From: Dyadobacter sp. CY323
GTDB taxonomy: Bacteria; Bacteroidota; Bacteroidia; Cytophagales; Spirosomataceae
Direction of reading: 5' to 3'
Length of the DNA: 64,000 nucleotides
Assembly (NCBI RefSeq): GCF_021390245.1
Contig: NZ_JAJUXH010000004.1
Location: 248,001 to 312,000, forward strand
In this document: in pieces, positions 61,266 to 64,000 of the stretch
Layout of the letters: the number at the start of each line of letters is the position of its first letter
Numbering within the stretch: the first letter of the stretch is position 1
Notes under the pieces: model-generated
What the model was told of the DNA's origin: nothing
The model's input: the letters and a program-made list of their open reading frames with translations, nothing else
The model's database searches: none
Translations under genes and position numbers: made by a program

Positions 61266-61284
61266 TCAATAATCTAATAGCCTG

Positions 61285-62775
61285 ATGCTTGATTTAAAAC
61301 AATTTGAACTTTGGTTTGTCACTGGCAGCCAACATTTATACGGGGAAGAAACACTCCGCCTGGTTGACGAACATTCTCAAACGATCAGTAACCATTTTGA
61401 CCTCGCCCCTGAAATCCCGGTAAGGGTCATTTTCAAGCCGGTCGTCAAAACCCCGGAAGAAATTTATCAGATCATTCAGGAAGCGAACAGCACAAAAAAC
61501 TGCATTGGCATTGTGGCCTGGATGCACACGTTTTCGCCGGCTAAAATGTGGATCAGAGGGTTGCAAATTTTGCAAAAACCGTTGCTGCATTTGCATACAC
61601 AATATAACCGGGACATTCCTTGGGCCGGCATTGATATGGATTTCATGAACCTCAATCAGTCAGCGCACGGTGACCGCGAATTTGGATTTATGATGACCAG
61701 AATGCGCCTGAACCGCAAGGTAATAGTGGGGCACTGGCAGCAGAAAGAGGTTTTAGAAAGTCTCGGACAATGGTCGAGGGTTGCGGCGGCAAGGCATGAT
61801 TTGCAGGGTGCAAAGTTTGTCCGTTTCGGAGATAACATGCGTCAGGTGGCGGTTACGGACGGGGATAAGGTGGCAGCTGAAATGGTTTTTGGTTTTTCAG
61901 TCAATACCTATGCAGTGGGAGATTTGGTGGCAGTGATCAATCAGGTGTCAGACGCGGACGTGGCGCAGCTGGTTGAAGAATATGCGGAAACGTATTCCCT
62001 GGCAGAGGTACTTGGAAAAGGGCAGGAGAGACATGCTGCATTACTCGATGCCGCCCGGATTGAATTAGGTCTGAAATACTTTTTACAAGATGGTAATTTC
62101 AAAGGTTATACCAATACATTCGAAGATTTGCACGGCATGAAGCAGCTCCCGGGTATCGGGTCTCAGCGGATGATGGCCGCGGGATATGGATATGCGGGAG
62201 AAGGTGACTGGAAAACATCCGCAATGGTGCGTGCGCTGAAAGTAATGGGTTCAGGTTTGCAGGGAGGAAATTCATTTATGGAGGATTACACCTATCATTT
62301 CGATCCGGACAATAGTCTCGTTCTGGGTTCTCATATGTTGGAAATATGCCCGAGCATTGCCACTGGAAAACCGTCTTGCGAGATTCATCCATTGGGTATT
62401 GGAGGGAAAGAAGATCCGGTCAGGTTGGTTTTCAACGCTCCTGCTGGCCCGGCGCTGAATGTTTCACTGATTGATCTCGGTAACCGTTTCAGGATCTTGG
62501 TAAATGAAGTGGAAGCCGTGGAAGTCACCGAGCAATTGCCCAGATTACCGGTTGCGCGGGCTTTGTGGAAGCCTGCACCTGATATGCAGACTGCCTGCGC
62601 GGCGTGGATCTATGCCGGCGGCGCACATCACACGGTATTTAGTCAAAATCTGACGACGGAACACATCGAGAGTTTCGCGGAAATGTTCGGCGTGGAGCTG
62701 GTAGTCATTGATAAAAACACATCACTGCGGCACTTGAAAAACGAACTTCGCTGGAGTGAGGCTGCATTTAAATAA
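61285..62775 (+). CDS. araA: L-arabinose isomerase
   Basis: This 496-residue enzyme converts L-arabinose to L-ribulose. Signature segments are [53 protein letters not shown], and the region [20 protein letters not shown] that holds the metal ligands together with the Glu in NTFEDLHGM. Starts 19 bp after araB. Confidence 0.97.
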   Translation: MLDLKQFELWFVTGSQHLYGEETLRLVDEHSQTISNHFDLAPEIPVRVIFKPVVKTPEEIYQIIQEANSTKNCIGIVAWMHTFSPAKMWIRGLQILQKPLLHLHTQYNRDIPWAGIDMDFMNLNQSAHGDREFGFMMTRMRLNRKVIVGHWQQKEVLESLGQWSRVAAARHDLQGAKFVRFGDNMRQVAVTDGDKVAAEMVFGFSVNTYAVGDLVAVINQVSDADVAQLVEEYAETYSLAEVLGKGQERHAALLDAARIELGLKYFLQDGNFKGYTNTFEDLHGMKQLPGIGSQRMMAAGYGYAGEGDWKTSAMVRALKVMGSGLQGGNSFMEDYTYHFDPDNSLVLGSHMLEICPSIATGKPSCEIHPLGIGGKEDPVRLVFNAPAGPALNVSLIDLGNRFRILVNEVEAVEVTEQLPRLPVARALWKPAPDMQTACAAWIYAGGAHHTVFSQNLTTEHIESFAEMFGVELVVIDKNTSLRHLKNELRWSEAAFK

Positions 62776-62781
62776 AAAAGC

Positions 62782-63483
62782 ATGTCAGGATATAAATATC
62801 TTAAAGAACAAGTCTACGAGGCCAATATGGAGATCCCGAAAGAGAAGCTGGCCATTGTGACTTTTGGCAATGTAAGTGGTGTAGACCGCGCCGCCGGTGT
62901 GGTTGCGATCAAGCCGAGCGGGGTGCCTTATCACAGACTAAAAGCGGAGGACATGGTAATCGTAGACCTGGATAATGTGCTGGTGGAGGGAAATATGCGC
63001 CCGTCATCGGATACTAAAACCCATACATTGCTTTACAAAAACTTTCCTGGAATCGGCGGCGTTTGTCATACGCATTCAACCTATGCCGTTGCCTGGGCGC
63101 AGGCGATCAGACCCATCCCGAACCTGGGAACAACTCATGCGGATCATTTAACAGCGGCTGTCCCCGTTACGGCAGTTATGTCGGATGATATGATCCGGCG
63201 GGATTATGAACTGGAAACGGGCAATCAGATCCTCAATTTGTTTCAGGAAAGAAAATTAAGCTACGAGGAAGTAGAAATGGTACTGGTAGCATGTCATGGG
63301 CCATTTACCTGGGGGAAAGATCCGGGTAAGGCCGTATACAACTCCGTGATACTTGAAGAAATCGCGAGAATGGCCTATCTAACGCTGCAGATCAATCCAG
63401 ACGCAGGTACGATCAAACAAAGTTTAATCGATAAGCATTACTTTCGAAAACACGGCAAAGATGCGTATTATGGCCAGGATTAG
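62782..63483 (+). CDS. araD: L-ribulose-5-phosphate 4-epimerase
   Basis: This 233-residue class II aldolase-fold enzyme converts L-ribulose 5-phosphate to D-xylulose 5-phosphate, which enters the pentose phosphate pathway. Zinc ligands and catalytic residues are in GGVCHTHSTYAVAWAQ (His pair) and ACHGPFTWGKDPGKA (His). KPSGVPYHRLKAEDMVIVDL and RPSSDTKTH form the phosphate-binding and donor loops. Starts 6 bp after araA. Its TAG overlaps the stop of a small gene on the opposite strand by 4 bases. Confidence 0.96.
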   Translation: MSGYKYLKEQVYEANMEIPKEKLAIVTFGNVSGVDRAAGVVAIKPSGVPYHRLKAEDMVIVDLDNVLVEGNMRPSSDTKTHTLLYKNFPGIGGVCHTHSTYAVAWAQAIRPIPNLGTTHADHLTAAVPVTAVMSDDMIRRDYELETGNQILNLFQERKLSYEEVEMVLVACHGPFTWGKDPGKAVYNSVILEEIARMAYLTLQINPDAGTIKQSLIDKHYFRKHGKDAYYGQD

Positions 63484-63629
63484 CTTTTTTTGCCACTATT
63501 TCGGCTGGCGATGTTCCGCATCTGCTGCAGCGCTTCCTGCCGCGTCATCGCTTTGTCGTTGGCCTTCGCTTCACTGATTGCATCTTTTGAGAAGCGGCCT
63601 TTCAGAAGGTTGAATAAGGATAGTAGCAT
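63480..63629 (-). CDS. Small 49-residue protein, hypothetical
   Basis: A frame from ATG 63629 to TAA at 63480 encodes 49 residues: MLLSLFNLLKGRFSKDAISE, then AKANDKAMTRQEALQQMRNI and a Lys-rich end. It has an amphipathic helical look and no known domain. It converges on araD, and the two stops share the four bases TTAG, as in three other convergent pairs in this window. It could be a real short gene; evidence is limited to frame and context. Confidence 0.5.
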   Translation of the reverse strand: MLLSLFNLLKGRFSKDAISEAKANDKAMTRQEALQQMRNIASRNSGKKS

Positions 63630-63700
63630 CGTACGTTTTTTATGAGCAGAACGAATCCTCGCCCCATTTATTTATCTCAAACTTAACAAAGAACAGGGTA

Positions 63701-63737
63701 TAAAAAAACTGCCGGATGAGTCGATCTTCCGGCAGTT
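63701..63737 (-). terminator. Intrinsic terminator after the 63-residue gene
   Basis: The arms AACTGCCGGA (63707-63716) and TCCGGCAGTT (63728-63737) pair perfectly (10 bp, 11-base loop), with a T-run on the minus strand directly after. It lies 39 bp beyond the stop of the upstream gene (63777-63968). Confidence 0.85.
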
Positions 63738-63776
63738 CTATATTTTATAAAACGTTGAGTAAATAATTCTTTTCTG

Positions 63777-63968
63777 CTAGCTCAGTGCACCCTTTCGGAT
63801 TTTGCTGCCAGGAGCAAACTCATCTTTGATCCAGCGAACAAAATTGTGAGAGTTCGTCTTGTAAATTTCCATTGACAAAGGTTTAATTCCGCTGAATTCA
63901 ACCTCTTTAACATACTCGGCATGCAACTTCAAAATTTCGGACAGGGTTTTGCTATCTGTTTTCATCAT
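63777..63968 (-). CDS. Small 63-residue protein of unknown function
   Basis: This protein starts at ATG 63968 or the adjacent ATG 63965. It contains KTLSEILKLHAEYVKEVEFS, a helical stretch, and SHNFVRWIKDEFAPGSKIRK. No signal or membrane segment is present and the family is not recognised. A strong terminator follows. The end of the window lies 32 bp upstream, so its promoter is not fully visible. Confidence 0.6.
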   Translation of the reverse strand: MMKTDSKTLSEILKLHAEYVKEVEFSGIKPLSMEIYKTNSHNFVRWIKDEFAPGSKIRKGALS

Positions 63969-64000
63969 TAATTGTTAGTAAGATTTACAACGACCGGTGA

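Overview
The window looks like chromosome from a Bacteroidota member of the order Cytophagales, most likely Dyadobacter or a close relative. The evidence is a SusC/SusD pair with FecR anti-sigma and ECF sigma genes, a type IX secretion sorting tail, a Bacteroidota-type carB without the C-terminal regulatory domain, TAnnTTTG-like promoter elements, and an araBAD operon beside a NUDIX-type AraR regulator. No rRNA, tRNA, CRISPR array, insertion sequence or prophage was recognised. Genes are dense on both strands. Naming the genus is inference.

Layout. 1-1.1 kb: tandem small membrane proteins. 1.1-8 kb: carB, an Omp85-like outer-membrane protein and a thioredoxin-fold protein without active cysteines. 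7.9-10.3 kb: nuoA and nuoBC, separated by a gene on the opposite strand. 10.4-16.4 kb: TSUP permease, DUF4143 ATPase behind 32-bp palindromic repeats, a MoeB-like/rhodanese fusion, a GNAT acetyltransferase, and an RraA-like/BASS transporter pair. 16.6-28.4 kb: SusD, SusC, FecR and an ECF sigma factor on the minus strand. A plus-strand block lies between FecR and sigma and holds three tandem lipoprotein genes and a large T9SS-type lipase-like protein.

28.5-36.9 kb: a minus-strand series in which every product carries an export signal: a lactonase, a Tat-type PLP ammonia-lyase-like enzyme, an amidohydrolase, a PQQ dehydrogenase fused to cytochrome c, a small cytochrome c, a second PQQ dehydrogenase and a RidA protein. 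Together they could form an extracytoplasmic oxidative pathway for an amino sugar or related amino compound; this is the strongest candidate for an undescribed system. 37-47 kb: a CBM9-like protein, a metabolite/H+ symporter, thiolase, GtrA-like protein, SMP-30 lactonase, GH13 glycosidase and Maf. 46.7-55.5 kb: MarR/YceI, AMP nucleosidase, globin, HigBA toxin-antitoxin, CCA-adding enzyme, DUF2851, MtgA, OsmC and a KilA-N gene broken by an 8-bp duplication. 55.6-58.5 kb: exported hydrolases. 58.7-63.5 kb: AraR and araB-araA-araD, which convert L-arabinose to D-xylulose 5-phosphate. 63.5-64 kb: two small genes on the minus strand.

Recurring small-scale structure includes at least three kinds of intergenic hairpin repeat and four convergent gene pairs whose stop codons share exactly four bases.
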